This document shows positions 18,036 to 27,326 of a stretch of DNA of 32,150 nucleotides, piece by piece; position 1 is the first letter of the stretch, and each line of letters opens with the position of its first letter. The notes under the pieces are model-generated. The model had not been told where the DNA came from. It searched no databases and saw only the letters and a list, made by a program, of their open reading frames with translations. Both the position numbers and the translations under genes were made by a program. Origin of the DNA: Candidatus Aminicenantota bacterium (GTDB lineage: Bacteria > Acidobacteriota > Aminicenantia > Aminicenantales > Aminicenantaceae); contig JAFGMO010000043.1 in assembly GCA_016927475.1 (NCBI GenBank), forward strand, positions 1 to 32,150, in the 5' to 3' direction.

Positions 18036-18515
18036 ATGAATGATATTTCAAAACAAGAAAGGCACAAGATCCTCAAAAAAATCATCCGGGAAAAGGTTAT
18101 CGGGGACCAGGTTAAGCTACTCGAGGAGTTGAAAAAAAATAACATTGTTTCCACACAGGCCACGATTTCGCGGGACTTTCAGGAGTTAGGGGTGGTCAAA
18201 ACAAGGGTCAAATCCGGAATGTACCGCTATGAAATCCTGCAAAAAGTCCCCCAAAATGTCATTTGGGACAAGCTGAAAGTCCTGTTCAAAAATTTCGTTC
18301 AGGATATCAGGAGCACGGAAAATTTGCTGCTGATAAAAACAACCCCTGGGAACGCCAACGGAGTGGCCAGCTATATCGACCGCCTGGAACTGAGAGAGGT
18401 CCTGGGAACCATCGCCGGCGACGATACCATTCTTCTTGTGGTTGACACGGAAAAAAACAGAAAAGCTGTTGAGGAAAAGCTGGCAGGTATGGTAGAAAAG
18501 AGCGAAGGGTTCTAG
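18036..18515 (+). CDS. argR: Arginine repressor
   Basis: 159 residues, normal ArgR/AhrC length. ArgR is a hexameric, arginine-dependent DNA-binding protein that represses arginine synthesis genes and can activate catabolism. The N-terminal winged helix has the recognition sequence STQATISRDFQELG (about residues 42-55). The C-terminal domain shows the arginine-binding and trimer motif EVLGTIAGDDTILLV (about 127-141). I start at ATG 18036 (MNDISKQERH), the family's normal N-terminus; a TTG 21 bases upstream lies inside the -10 region. There is no Shine-Dalgarno sequence. A near-consensus ARG box overlaps the start, suggesting autoregulation. carA, whose product feeds arginine and pyrimidine synthesis, follows on the same strand. 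Confidence 0.96.
   Translation: MNDISKQERHKILKKIIREKVIGDQVKLLEELKKNNIVSTQATISRDFQELGVVKTRVKSGMYRYEILQKVPQNVIWDKLKVLFKNFVQDIRSTENLLLIKTTPGNANGVASYIDRLELREVLGTIAGDDTILLVVDTEKNRKAVEEKLAGMVEKSEGF
18037..18050 (+). promoter_or_regulatory. Candidate ARG box over the argR start codon
   Basis: TGAAT-GATA-TTTCA matches the ARG box core TGAAT-N4-ATTCA with a single mismatch. It begins inside the ATG and lies just downstream of the predicted transcription start, a position where bound ArgR would block initiation. Half sites alone are common in A/T-rich DNA, so binding is inferred. Confidence 0.5.
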
Positions 18516-18684
18516 AAACACCTGTTTCCATGGCAATACCGCCTCATAAGGAAGGCGGTTTATAACCGGAAACGACAAGATAATCCTGCGAGAAACGGGG
18601 AAAACACTACGGTTCACCCGCTAGCTGAAAGTAAAAACAGGTTGAAAAATAGGTCAAAAAGAAAAAAACGATCACCTGATTGAG
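18515..18684 (+). other. argR-carA spacer with two inverted repeats
   Basis: 170 bases without a gene. GAAAC/GTTTC (18515-18528) and ACCGCCT/AGGCGGT (18538-18559, eight-base loop) could form hairpins in the RNA; the second is followed only by TTTAT, so it would be a weak terminator or an attenuator. I recognise no riboswitch or PyrR-type leader and no convincing promoter or ribosome binding site in front of carA. Confidence 0.45.
18538..18561 (+). terminator. Weak terminator or attenuator-like hairpin after argR
   Basis: A seven-base-pair GC-rich stem 22 bases after the argR stop with a short T tract. It could partly separate argR from carAB transcription. Confidence 0.35.
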
Positions 18685-19761
18685 ATGGAAGAGTTACCAA
18701 AAAAGGCCAGCCTTATCCTTGAAGACAGCTCCGTTTTTTCCGGTTTCAGTTTTGGGAAAAAAAGATCCGCATCCGGAGAGGTTGTTTTTAACACAGGAAT
18801 GGTCGGTTATCCCGAAAGCTTAACAGATCCATCTTACCAAGGCCAGATCCTGGTTTTGACCTATCCTCTCATCGGAAACTACGGCGTTCCCTCTGAAAAA
18901 AGAATAGACGGCCTATTGAAATATTTCGAATCCGACAGGATTCATGCCGAAGGCCTCGTCATCGCTGACTATTCATCCGAGTACTCTCACTGGAACGCTG
19001 CAAAATCTCTAGGAGCCTGGCTGGCTGAACAGAAAATTCCGGGAATATTCGGCGTGGACACCAGGCGGCTGACCAAGAAGCTCAGGGAAAAGGGAACGAT
19101 GCCGGGGAAAATCATCAATAGCGGGAAAAATATCAAACAGGCGCCGCCAGGGACGCGCCATCTGGTCGCAGAGGTCAGCCTGCCAAAACCGGTCGTTTAT
19201 CCCGGAGGTAAAACAAAAATCATTCTCGTCGACTGCGGGGTGAAAAACAGCATCATAAGGGCCTTTCTCAGACGCAATCTGACCATCATTCGGGTTCCTT
19301 GGGACTACGATTTTCTCCAGGAAGAAGCCGATGGTATCATCCTTTCCAACGGGCCCGGTGATCCCATACATTGCGAAGCAACCATTCAAAATGTTCGCAA
19401 GGCCCTCGACCGGAATATCCCCATCTTCGGGATATGCCTGGGCTCCCAAATTTTAGGATTGGCCGCGGGAGCACATACCTATAAACTGAAATACGGCCAC
19501 CGGAGTCAAAACCAGCCCTGTGCCGAAGGCGGTACACGAAGAATCTATATCACAACCCAAAACCACGGATACGCCCTTGATGCGGACACCCTTCCGCTGG
19601 ACTGGAGGGAATGGTTCTCCAACCAAAATGACGGCACAAATGAGGGCATTATCCATGTGTCCAAGCCATTCTTTGGAACACAGTTTCACCCGGAAGCATC
19701 GCCGGGACCGGACGACACAGAATTTATTTTCGATATGTTTGTGAGGGCCATCGAAAGATGA
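18685..19761 (+). CDS. carA: Carbamoyl-phosphate synthase small (glutaminase) subunit
   Basis: 358 residues, full length. CarA hydrolyses glutamine and passes ammonia to CarB for carbamoyl phosphate, a precursor of arginine and pyrimidines. The N-terminal CPSase domain has the expected GEVVFNTGMVGYPESLTDPSY-type stretch (about 31-51; key residues GMVGYPE). The C-terminal class I amidotransferase domain has the nucleophile Cys251 in FGICLGSQ and His335/Glu337 in QFHPEASPGP. Ser after Gly in GICLGSQ replaces the usual His of GICLGHQ, and the HRGxNQPV motif reads HRSQNQPC. The start ATG 18685 lacks a clear ribosome binding site. The stop overlaps the carB start by four bases (ATGA), so the two subunits are translationally coupled. 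It follows argR by 169 bases. Confidence 0.96.
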   Translation: MEELPKKASLILEDSSVFSGFSFGKKRSASGEVVFNTGMVGYPESLTDPSYQGQILVLTYPLIGNYGVPSEKRIDGLLKYFESDRIHAEGLVIADYSSEYSHWNAAKSLGAWLAEQKIPGIFGVDTRRLTKKLREKGTMPGKIINSGKNIKQAPPGTRHLVAEVSLPKPVVYPGGKTKIILVDCGVKNSIIRAFLRRNLTIIRVPWDYDFLQEEADGIILSNGPGDPIHCEATIQNVRKALDRNIPIFGICLGSQILGLAAGAHTYKLKYGHRSQNQPCAEGGTRRIYITTQNHGYALDADTLPLDWREWFSNQNDGTNEGIIHVSKPFFGTQFHPEASPGPDDTEFIFDMFVRAIER

Positions 19762-22700
19762 TCGAAAAACGTCCGGAAATCAAAAAAGTCCTCATCCTGG
19801 GTTCAGGGGCTATCCGTATAGGACAGGCGGGAGAATTCGATTATTCGGGAAGCCAGGCCATCAAGGCCCTTAAGGAAGAAGGGATTCGAACGGTCCTCAT
19901 CAACCCCAACATAGCCACTATCCAGACTTCAGACTACCTGGCCGATAAGGTTTATTTTCTTCCGCTGGACCTCCTGTTTGTGCGGAAAATCATAGAAAAA
20001 GAAAGACCCGACGGCATCCTGCTCGGATTCGGGGGGCAAACAGCCCTCAATGTGGGTGTCGACCTGGACGAAAAAGGAATCCTTAAGGAACATGGGATCC
20101 GTGTTCTCGGGACACCTGTTCGCGCCATTCAAAATACCGAGGATAGAGACCTTTTCATCAAGGAGCTGAAGGAAATCGAGCTGAAAGTTCCCGAGAGCCG
20201 CGCCGCCGGCAGCATCAAGGAAGCGGTAAGAACAGCGGAAACCATCGGCTATCCCGTGATGTGCCGCAGTGCTTATGCGTTGGGAGGATTGGGATCGGGT
20301 GTTGCCCTGGACAAAAAAATGCTGGAGGAAATTACCCAAAAGGCATTTTCTCACACGAAGCAGATCCTGATCGAAGAATACCTGGGAGGGTGGAAGGAGC
20401 TGGAGTACGAAGTCGTCAGAGACCGTTTTGACAACTGTATCGTTGTTTGCTCCATGGAAAACATCGATCCCATGGGAATTCACACGGGGGAAAGCATCGT
20501 CGTCGCCCCCGTCCAGACGCTCTCCGCTGAGGAAAATTTCAAGCTGCGCGCTTTATCGCTAAAAGTCGTCCGCAAGCTGGGCATCATCGGGGAATGCAAT
20601 ATCCAGTTTGCCTTTGATCCCCGCTGCGATGATTATCGGATTATCGAGGTCAATGCCCGCCTCAGCCGCAGCTCTGCCCTGGCATCTAAAGCCACGGGTT
20701 ACCCCTTGGCTTTCATCGCCACAAAGCTGGCCTTAGGGTACAGTCTGGCGGAGATGGAAAACTCCATTACCCGGGAAACTTCGTCCTGCTTCGAACCGGC
20801 CTTGGATTATGTCGTGGTGAAATATCCCCGCTGGGACCTCCAAAAATTCCAGGGGGTCAACCTCAATATCGGTTCGGAGATGAAATCCGTCGGTGAGGTT
20901 ATGGCCATAGCCAGGAATTTTGAAGAAGCTTTGCAGAAAGCGGTTCGCATGCTTGACATCACAAGGGATGGTCTTGTCGACGGCAGCCCTCAAATAAAAA
21001 ACCTGGACCGGGAACTTAAGGAACCGACCGACAAAAGACTCTTCGCCGTGGCTGAAGCGCTGGAAAAGGGTTATTCCATCGAAAAAATACAAACCTTGTC
21101 TCACGTCGACCCCTGGTTCCTTTATAAAATCAGAAACATCGTTCAAACGGCCGAAGGAATAAAGGGCAAAAAACTGGAAGAGTTGCCGGATGAGCTTCTC
21201 AGGGAAGCCAAACAAAGGGGATTCTCCGACAAACAGATCGCCGGACTTACCGGAAGTGAAGAACAAAACGTCCGGGAACACCGGAAAAAGAGAGGGATTA
21301 TCCCCTGCATCAAGCAGATCGACACCCTGGCCGCCGAATACCCCGCCGTAACCAACTATCTTTACATGACATACAACGGAAGCGAAGACGACATCAAAAC
21401 GAAGGAGCCGGATCAGGTCATTGTCCTCGGCGGAGGCGCCTACCGTATCGGATCTTCGGTGGAATTCGACTGGTGCTGCGTCAACTCAGTCCTGACCCTT
21501 AAAAAATTGGGATACAAAACCATCATGGTCAACTGTAATCCTGAGACGGTCAGCACGGACTATGACATCTGTGACAAGCTCTATTTTGAGGAACTCAGCC
21601 TGGAAAGAATTTTGGACATCTGTGACAAGGAATCTCCGCGTGGAGTCATAATCTCCATGGGAGGACAAATCCCCAACACCCTGGCCGTCCCTCTCCATAC
21701 CCGCGGAGTTTTCATCCTGGGAACCTCTCCCGAAGACATCGACAGGGCCGAAAACCGCCATAAATTTTCCCAGCTCCTTGACGAGCTTGAGATCGACCAG
21801 CCAAAATGGAAAGAGCTGACCAGTATCGAGGAGGCAAAAAAATTCGCGGCCGAAGTGGGCTATCCCGTCCTCATCCGCCCCAGCTATGTTCTCAGCGGCG
21901 CCGCTATGAGCATCGCTCTCAACAAAGAAGAACTTGAGGTCTACCTTCAGAAAGCCTCGGATGTCAGCCGGGAACATCCGGTCGTTATCAGCCGTTTTAT
22001 CACCCGCGCCAAGGAGATTGAAGTTGATGCCGTAGCCGACAAGGGTGAGCTTTACTGTTATGCTATTTCGGAGCATGTTGAAAATGCCGGCGTGCATTCG
22101 GGCGACGCGACCATGGTTCTCCCTCCTCAACGGACGTATCTGGAAACCATGCGCCGGTCAAAAATCATCACAAAAAAAATCGCCGAGTCCCTTAATATCA
22201 GCGGACCATTCAACATTCAATTCATCGCTAAAGAAAACGAAGTGAAGGTCATCGAATGCAACCTGCGGGCTTCCCGAAGTTTTCCCTTCGCATCCAAAGT
22301 TTTCAACATTAACTTCGTCGAGAAAGCAACACGGATCATCATGGGAGAAAAACTTCCCCGCATCGACCGGTCTTCTTTTGACCTGGATTATGTCGGGGTG
22401 AAAGCGCCCCAATTTTCCTTCACCCGGTTGAAAGGTTCTGATCCTGTTCTTGGTGTGGAGATGGCCTCCACAGGTGAAGTGGCCTGTCTGGGAGATGACT
22501 TCAACGAAGCTTTCTTGAAAAGCCTCCTTTCCATAGGATTCCGGCTTCCCCGAAAAAACATTCTGGTTTCCATCGGTCCCGTGGACAGCAAGGCGGATTT
22601 TCTGAAAAGCCTCACCATGCTGAAAAACATGGGATATCTTTTTTTGGCCACCCCCGGAACTGAAAAATTCATCAAAGAGAACGGTCTGAAAGCGGAAAGG

Positions 22701-22955
22701 CTGTACTGGCCGACGGACGAAAAGGAACCGAACGCTCTGACAGCCATCACCAGCGGGAAGATCGAGCTCGTCATCAATATTCCAAAAAACATCGATAAAA
22801 AAGAATTGGATAATGATTACCTCATCAGGCGGAAAGCCGTGGATATGGATGTTCCCCTGATCACCAACCTGCAGTTGGCAAAAAGATTCGTCGAGGCCCT
22901 GGAAAGAACTCCTCCCGACGGATTGAAGATCAAAAGCTGGGACGAATACCTTTAG
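19758..22955 (+). CDS. carB: Carbamoyl-phosphate synthase large subunit
   Basis: 1065 residues, full length. CarB makes carbamoyl phosphate from bicarbonate, ammonia and two ATP. It has the duplicated layout: a first half with LGSGAIRIGQAGEFDYSGSQ (about 12-31, key IGQAGEFDYSG) and an ATP-grasp domain (about 128-400), a helical oligomerisation region (about 400-550), a second half starting LGGGAYRIGSSVEFDWC (about 558-574) with its own ATP-grasp (about 670-860), and a C-terminal MGS-like allosteric domain (about 935-1065, SIGPVDSKADFLKSLTMLKNMGYLFLATPGT region). ATG 19758 overlaps the end of carA. The gene is convergent with the large activase-like gene, 91 bases away, with no clear terminator between them. 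Confidence 0.98.
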   Translation: MIEKRPEIKKVLILGSGAIRIGQAGEFDYSGSQAIKALKEEGIRTVLINPNIATIQTSDYLADKVYFLPLDLLFVRKIIEKERPDGILLGFGGQTALNVGVDLDEKGILKEHGIRVLGTPVRAIQNTEDRDLFIKELKEIELKVPESRAAGSIKEAVRTAETIGYPVMCRSAYALGGLGSGVALDKKMLEEITQKAFSHTKQILIEEYLGGWKELEYEVVRDRFDNCIVVCSMENIDPMGIHTGESIVVAPVQTLSAEENFKLRALSLKVVRKLGIIGECNIQFAFDPRCDDYRIIEVNARLSRSSALASKATGYPLAFIATKLALGYSLAEMENSITRETSSCFEPALDYVVVKYPRWDLQKFQGVNLNIGSEMKSVGEVMAIARNFEEALQKAVRMLDITRDGLVDGSPQIKNLDRELKEPTDKRLFAVAEALEKGYSIEKIQTLSHVDPWFLYKIRNIVQTAEGIKGKKLEELPDELLREAKQRGFSDKQIAGLTGSEEQNVREHRKKRGIIPCIKQIDTLAAEYPAVTNYLYMTYNGSEDDIKTKEPDQVIVLGGGAYRIGSSVEFDWCCVNSVLTLKKLGYKTIMVNCNPETVSTDYDICDKLYFEELSLERILDICDKESPRGVIISMGGQIPNTLAVPLHTRGVFILGTSPEDIDRAENRHKFSQLLDELEIDQPKWKELTSIEEAKKFAAEVGYPVLIRPSYVLSGAAMSIALNKEELEVYLQKASDVSREHPVVISRFITRAKEIEVDAVADKGELYCYAISEHVENAGVHSGDATMVLPPQRTYLETMRRSKIITKKIAESLNISGPFNIQFIAKENEVKVIECNLRASRSFPFASKVFNINFVEKATRIIMGEKLPRIDRSSFDLDYVGVKAPQFSFTRLKGSDPVLGVEMASTGEVACLGDDFNEAFLKSLLSIGFRLPRKNILVSIGPVDSKADFLKSLTMLKNMGYLFLATPGTEKFIKENGLKAERLYWPTDEKEPNALTAITSGKIELVINIPKNIDKKELDNDYLIRRKAVDMDVPLITNLQLAKRFVEALERTPPDGLKIKSWDEYL

Positions 22956-23046
22956 AGGTACGTTTTTTGAAAAAAGCCGGGTCGTGAATAATGCAGGTTA
23001 AAAAACCGCATATTTATCGAGTTTCTGGAAGGATCCCTGCAAGATT

Positions 23047-26000
23047 TTACTTAAAGGGATTGTTCAGGGAATCCTGATGCCATCTCAGTTCCAGGGATTT
23101 TTTTTCTTTGGCATACTGATAGACCTGAAAAATAAAGGCTTCGATCATTTTTTTCTCTGTTGGAGTGGATGTTCCGCTGAATATCATTGTGGGGATGGGA
23201 ATGTTCTTATAATCTCTCCTGATGCGGGCCGCAATGGCCTCGGAGATGGTACCCAGCATGCAGTTGAAGCAGATGGCATTGATGACGCCGTCCGCTCCCC
23301 TCTGAGCGAAATCGACCATTTTTGCGATATTGAGAAGCAAAATATCATTGTTTTCCAATCCTATGTACGGGGACGTCCATGCAACGACCTCTCTGAAGGA
23401 CGGTTCCTTCGTTTTTTTTACAGCTCTTTTCAGGTTTTTTTTGACTTTCCAGCTCTCCAGCTCCTTTCTCAAGTGAAGAAGTCCCACTGAAGCCGACTCA
23501 TGAAAACGCTTCCTTTGAACTGAAAAGTGCAGAGTTTTACGAAGCCCGAAACCTATGCTGTCTACGAGAAAAGGGGCCGGCCACACTTCACATCCGAGGC
23601 CTTCCAATTTCAAAAAAAGATCATGGTTTCCGACGGGATTGATGCGCGTGTATATATCCCCGGCAATTCCTACCAAAGGTTTCGGTTCATAACGTATCTT
23701 AATCCCGCCCAGACGCTGAATACAGCGGTCTAGCGATGTGTAGAAATCCTGTTCAGCCAATCCTTGCTCAATATCCTTCAAGTTTTCCCGGTGAATGATA
23801 TCCGTTTGTCCCTTTTGTACTTCATAGGGCCTTTTTTCACAGGCGGCCTTGATGAGCAGATCAATCGCGACAAGCCCCCTCCAGAGCAGTGTCAAACCTT
23901 CAATCCCAAGCAGAGTAAAAAAGAATTCCATGGAAGGAGCCAGAACCGTAATGTTGTGGATTCCATGTTCCTCAAGAAGCATGCTCATAGCCTCACCATA
24001 TTGATGGAGAAGACAGCTATATTTGGATCCCGGGAAAAAAAAGACTTCCTCGTCTTTACGTTCGGAAAGGGCCAATTTCATCAAATCCCCAGTTAAAATG
24101 GCATAGGGATGACATTCTTTACCTGAGCTGTACTTTTCTCCCAAGGACAAAGATTTTTCATCAGGAGGGGGAAGACATTCGGCTCTGTAAGACCTGGCCT
24201 TCAGCGAGCCGGAGAAGGCATATACGTGGTCGGCAAAATAAGGCAGCAAAAATTTCCGTTCCTTCAACTCCTCCTTGGTCAGGCTTTCACTTGTTTTCCG
24301 TAAGCCGGCAGTCTGAAGGGATCTTCCTTCAACAGGTCCTTCTTCGATTTCGTCCATAAAAGCTTCGAGACGGGTGATAAGACCGGCTTCAGCCCGGTGC
24401 TCATCAAATTCGAGTATAAGATGGGATTTTCCTTTCAAAATTTGTGTGAGATGTTTGATAGTGAACGCATCGGGTCCGCAGCCGAAATTGGAGATGATGA
24501 CGGGGTAAACACCTGATGTCTCGGCCGCCCATAAAGCGGCCTTAATCATTCTCCGGTTATACTGCCAAACCGGCATGCGCGGCCAGCTGCCGAGCTTGAC
24601 ATCAAAATCCAAAAAATCATAAGGCACGGCCAAAACGCCCAGCTTTATCAAGTGCCTGGAAAGATTCAAGTTCAAAAATTTATCGTGTATGTTATAAGGC
24701 TTTCCCAGGACAACCCAGATCTTTTTCCCCTTTGTAAGGTTATTTTCAATGATATCTCTTCCCCTACTTTTGAGATATGAGTAAAAGTCCTGTTGGGCCT
24801 CGATAGCGGCTGTATAGGCCTCCTTACATCTTGAAGGACTCACATCGAGCCTGTCTTTTATGGATGATAAGCAGCGAAGAAAAATTTGGGATCCCCGATT
24901 CAGGTCTACACGGGGAGTAAGAAGGTCAACATCCACGGCCGCTTTGATCATAAAAGGCACATTCTCCGCATAGGGACAAAGGGGAATCGAGTCCTTAGGT
25001 TGGGAATCGATGATCGAAGGCAAAAAAACTCCATCAACTTCTTGTCCTGCAAACCATTGAGCATGCCCGAAAGCCAGCTTGATCGGAAGGCATGTTTCAG
25101 CCGGAAGTTTCTTCAAACCATCTTCTAAAATCCGGGCATTGGATGGATGGGATGGCTTGACCTTGAAACCTATGCGGTTAAAAAAAACAGCCCAAAAAGG
25201 AAAAGTCTCGAGCATGAAAGAGACCATCGGGATGCCTATCGTCCGCCGGGCTTTTTTGGGATTTTGAATATAACTGTACAGCCGTTCTTTTCGTTCCCTG
25301 AAAAGATCCGGTGTTTTCTCCTTGCCGTCTCTCGTTTTCAGGCCACTCTGTGTCGTATACCTTTCGCAGGTGTCCCCGAAATGAATGGTTTCATCCTCGA
25401 TAACGATACGGTTTACCTGGCAGCAATTGGAACAATGGCGGCATTCAAAACTGGTGATGGTGTAGTCTTTACTTAGACGCTCTCGCAATGATGGAGCTTC
25501 CGGTGACTTTTTGCCATTCTTTGCAACCGTATCACGGGCAATCATAGCCGCACCAATAGCACCGCTGACGCGGTTAAAGGGATGAACGCGAATCGGCTTT
25601 CCCAGAATCAAGGAAAAAGCCTTGACAACGGCCGGATTGGAGGCCACGCCTCCCTGAAAGACGATATTGTCGCCGATTGTCCTGTTTTCCACAACCTTAT
25701 CCAGATAATTTTTTGCTATCGAATAGGCCAGACCGGCCGTAATATCCGGGATGGAAACACCTTTGCTAAGCGCATTGACCAGTTCCGTATTCATGAAAAC
25801 GGTACATCGACACCCAAGATCATAAGGGGATTTTGAACGGGAGGCAACAGCGGAAAATTCATTTTCTATCTCGATCTCCAACTGACCGGCCTGTTCCTCG
25901 AGAAAAGATCCGGTCCCGGCGGAACAGATCTTATTCATGGTAAAGTCCTTAATGCGCCCATCTTTCATGTAGATGTATTTGGAATCCTGTCCCCCAATCT

Positions 26001-27249
26001 CAAAAATCGTGTCCGCATCAGGAAAATAACGGAAGGCACTTTTCATCTGGGCGGTAATCTCGTTATAGATAACATCGGCCTTAATGAATTTTCCAGCCAA
26101 ATAACGTCCGCTTCCCGTCGTTCCGATGCCCATAATCTCCAGTCCGCCTTTGCACATCTCGAAGAGCTTTTCCAGGCTTTCTTTGATAACTTCTAGGGGC
26201 CTCCCTCGTGTGGGAAGGTATACCCCCGCTTTTATTTCTCCCATTTCATCTATAAGGACAAGGTTCGTGCTGACGGAACCGACATCCAGACCCAAAAAAC
26301 CTTTTACCTTCTCTTCGGGAGAAGGATGGGGCTCAAGGTTTGAGAATGGAGTAAGCACTCCCAGTGATCTCAAATCACTCTTGGACCGTTTTTCTGCCGT
26401 CTCAAACATACGGACCAAATCTTCTTTAGCTGAAATCCGAATATTCCCCCCGAATTCTTGAGCAGCCAAACCCGCGCCCAAAGCACATTCATAAGACAGT
26501 AAGGATGAACGTATAAAATTCTCGTCTTTGATATCCAGGACCTCCCGAAAAGCCCTGGCCAATCCATCATTTCTGGCTCCTCCTCCGGCAAAAAGAACAG
26601 GAGGCACCATTTGTTTCCCTTTTAGGATTGTGCCGACAAAATTTCGGGCAACGGATAAACACAGCCCGTAGGCAATTTCTTCAATAGGCGTTCCTTTTTG
26701 TTGGAGATGGATCATATCCGATTTGGCAAAAACGCTGCAGCGTCCGGCGATGGGCGCTCCTGTTTCCGCTTGGGCGGCGAGTTTTGAAAAGGCCTCAATG
26801 TTCACTTTAAGCCGTGCGGCCTGCTGTTCGATAAAAGCTCCGGAGCCGGCGGCGCATCGTTCATTAATGACAAAGTCTAAAAAATGGCCCTTCGTCGTAT
26901 TCCTAGAGTTCCCCTCCAGACGGACCCACTGGGTGGATTGACCGCCGACTTCTATCACGGATCTGGCCCGGCATTCCAGCCAAAAGGCCCCATAAGCCAG
27001 GGCGGCAATGTCGTTACAGTCATAGATGGAATCCGCAAAAGCCAACCCTTCACGGCCATAGCCTGTTATCCCGATTCTAAAGTCTCCGTATCCGGCTTTT
27101 TCCAACACTCCTTCAAGCAAATTTAGGATGGCATCGAGAGGGCAACTCCTGCTTTTGCTTTCCCATCTTCCCAGGATTTTTGATTGGTCATCAAGAAGAA
27201 CCGCTTTGGCCACAACCGATCCGATATCAAGTCCCAGAATTTTTGTCAT
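23047..27249 (-). CDS. 2-hydroxyacyl-CoA dehydratase activase-like protein, 1400 residues
   Basis: One protein with two BadF/BadG/BcrA/HgdC-type ATPase domains (about 1-265 and 317-572), a four-cysteine stretch (603-610 and 627, CRHCSNCC), a DUF2229-type domain (about 665-890) and an HgdB-like C-terminal part (about 1000-1390; CFNCMLG at 1327-1333). Both ATPase halves keep the cysteines that hold the bridging 4Fe-4S cluster in HgdC: Cys132 (RCAAGSG) with Cys171, and Cys442 (KICSAGTG) with Cys480/Cys482. Archerases of this type use ATP to push electrons at very low potential to a dehydratase or reductase. Such proteins are known in anaerobes, with unclear substrates. No separate HgdA/HgdB gene is nearby. 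It lies 77 bases after comF on the same strand; I see no convincing promoter in between. Confidence 0.88.
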   Translation of the reverse strand: MTKILGLDIGSVVAKAVLLDDQSKILGRWESKSRSCPLDAILNLLEGVLEKAGYGDFRIGITGYGREGLAFADSIYDCNDIAALAYGAFWLECRARSVIEVGGQSTQWVRLEGNSRNTTKGHFLDFVINERCAAGSGAFIEQQAARLKVNIEAFSKLAAQAETGAPIAGRCSVFAKSDMIHLQQKGTPIEEIAYGLCLSVARNFVGTILKGKQMVPPVLFAGGGARNDGLARAFREVLDIKDENFIRSSLLSYECALGAGLAAQEFGGNIRISAKEDLVRMFETAEKRSKSDLRSLGVLTPFSNLEPHPSPEEKVKGFLGLDVGSVSTNLVLIDEMGEIKAGVYLPTRGRPLEVIKESLEKLFEMCKGGLEIMGIGTTGSGRYLAGKFIKADVIYNEITAQMKSAFRYFPDADTIFEIGGQDSKYIYMKDGRIKDFTMNKICSAGTGSFLEEQAGQLEIEIENEFSAVASRSKSPYDLGCRCTVFMNTELVNALSKGVSIPDITAGLAYSIAKNYLDKVVENRTIGDNIVFQGGVASNPAVVKAFSLILGKPIRVHPFNRVSGAIGAAMIARDTVAKNGKKSPEAPSLRERLSKDYTITSFECRHCSNCCQVNRIVIEDETIHFGDTCERYTTQSGLKTRDGKEKTPDLFRERKERLYSYIQNPKKARRTIGIPMVSFMLETFPFWAVFFNRIGFKVKPSHPSNARILEDGLKKLPAETCLPIKLAFGHAQWFAGQEVDGVFLPSIIDSQPKDSIPLCPYAENVPFMIKAAVDVDLLTPRVDLNRGSQIFLRCLSSIKDRLDVSPSRCKEAYTAAIEAQQDFYSYLKSRGRDIIENNLTKGKKIWVVLGKPYNIHDKFLNLNLSRHLIKLGVLAVPYDFLDFDVKLGSWPRMPVWQYNRRMIKAALWAAETSGVYPVIISNFGCGPDAFTIKHLTQILKGKSHLILEFDEHRAEAGLITRLEAFMDEIEEGPVEGRSLQTAGLRKTSESLTKEELKERKFLLPYFADHVYAFSGSLKARSYRAECLPPPDEKSLSLGEKYSSGKECHPYAILTGDLMKLALSERKDEEVFFFPGSKYSCLLHQYGEAMSMLLEEHGIHNITVLAPSMEFFFTLLGIEGLTLLWRGLVAIDLLIKAACEKRPYEVQKGQTDIIHRENLKDIEQGLAEQDFYTSLDRCIQRLGGIKIRYEPKPLVGIAGDIYTRINPVGNHDLFLKLEGLGCEVWPAPFLVDSIGFGLRKTLHFSVQRKRFHESASVGLLHLRKELESWKVKKNLKRAVKKTKEPSFREVVAWTSPYIGLENNDILLLNIAKMVDFAQRGADGVINAICFNCMLGTISEAIAARIRRDYKNIPIPTMIFSGTSTPTEKKMIEAFIFQVYQYAKEKKSLELRWHQDSLNNPFK

Positions 27250-27326
27250 GGCTTCATTATTATTATCAACCTATTCTAATGCAAATTTTTATGTAAGAAA
27301 AATTTAATGAATGATGTCGGCCATAT

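Noticed and set aside
18515..18684. Riboswitch or PyrR-type attenuator before carA
   Set aside because: Inverted repeats exist, but I could match no conserved core of a known riboswitch or PyrR-binding loop.
22956..23046. Terminator between convergent carB and the activase-like gene
   Set aside because: Only T and A runs without a GC-rich stem are present.
27250..27326. Promoter for the activase-like gene in the gap after comF
   Set aside because: A/T-rich, but no pair of boxes with a fair match and spacing; the TGAAT half sites nearby do not form an ARG box.
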